Assembly (NCBI GenBank): GCA_041685915.1
Contig: JAWLEV010000009.1
Location: 1 to 49,266, forward strand
Length of the DNA: 49,266 nt
Source: JAWLEV01 sp041685915
Lineage (GTDB): Bacteria; Chloroflexota; Anaerolineae; UBA1429
Reading direction: 5' to 3'
Positions 49,256 to 49,266 of the stretch are shown piece by piece. The position numbers and the translations under genes are program-made. How positions within the stretch are numbered: position 1 is the stretch's first letter; every line of letters starts with the position of its first letter. A model generated the notes under the pieces. The model saw only the letters and a list, made by a program, of their open reading frames with translations, had not been told where the DNA came from and did no database searches.

Positions 49256-49266
49256 AGGAGAGTTCG

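Overview
The window reads as a chromosomal segment of a bacterium of the Chloroflexota, probably an Anaerolineae-like lineage. This is inferred from the mix of genes, not from a marker phylogeny. Pointers are the DUF177-rpmF-Asp23/Gls24-nusB-tatA-tatC operon, an ATP-type PEP carboxykinase, CIRCE-controlled groESL with a GroEL ending in GGMY, PDEPAH-type and YfhO-type large membrane glycosyltransferases, and several conserved but nameless proteins typical of that group. Genes are densely packed, with good Shine-Dalgarno sequences and sigma70-like promoters (TTGACA-17-TATAAT class). I see no insertion sequence, integrase, CRISPR array or rRNA.

Layout. 1-5.0 kb: an anchored unknown protein running off the left edge, a small helical protein, tRNA-Pro, then on the minus strand a GrpE-like factor, a zinc-ribbon/TPR protein and an M50-CBS membrane protease. 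5.2-8.3 kb: one minus-strand housekeeping operon (DUF177, rpmF, Asp23, nusB, tatA, tatC) with a near-consensus promoter and an intrinsic terminator. 8.4-11.9 kb, plus strand: tRNA-Asp, a D-2-hydroxyacid dehydrogenase, ftsY, and prfB with a programmed +1 frameshift. 12.0-19.7 kb, minus strand: a co-directional block of metallophosphatase, TPR/L,D-transpeptidase, coiled-coil protein, selB, an RHH-LysM-glycosidase fusion and a PGRP-type amidase. 20.2-25.6 kb: metG with a long leader, a GT39/DUF2142-type membrane protein, and groEL/groES behind a CIRCE operator. 25.9-32.8 kb: a UroD-like protein, two coupled unknown genes, SppA, a PHP phosphoesterase, pckA, an S4 protein and a GNAT. 32.8-41.0 kb: a sugar or sugar-acid catabolic neighbourhood with two intact tandem enolase-superfamily dehydratases, a decayed third copy, a solute-binding protein, a GH-like protein, a TIM-barrel isomerase and an AllA-like protein, interleaved with tRNA-Arg, an HD protein and PhoU. 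41.1-45.8 kb: a YfhO-like protein and a two-gene unknown pair carrying zinc-ribbon and helix-turn-helix-like elements. 45.9-49.3 kb: tRNA-Val, a Dus enzyme, then PadR, two NifX/NifB-type proteins and AMMECR1.

How the genes fit together. The housekeeping operon joins ribosome maturation (L32, DUF177), transcription (NusB) and twin-arginine export. ftsY and prfB serve membrane targeting and termination. The proteostasis genes (GrpE-like, groESL, SppA, M50) are scattered. The catabolic block suggests uptake and dehydration of sugar acids feeding central metabolism, where PEPCK also acts. The segments most worth follow-up are the selB/cell-wall-hydrolase block, whose two hydrolases lack signal peptides; the two-gene unknown at 43.7-45.8 kb; the YfhO gene directly behind a terminator-like hairpin; and the PadR-NifX-NifX-AMMECR1 cluster.
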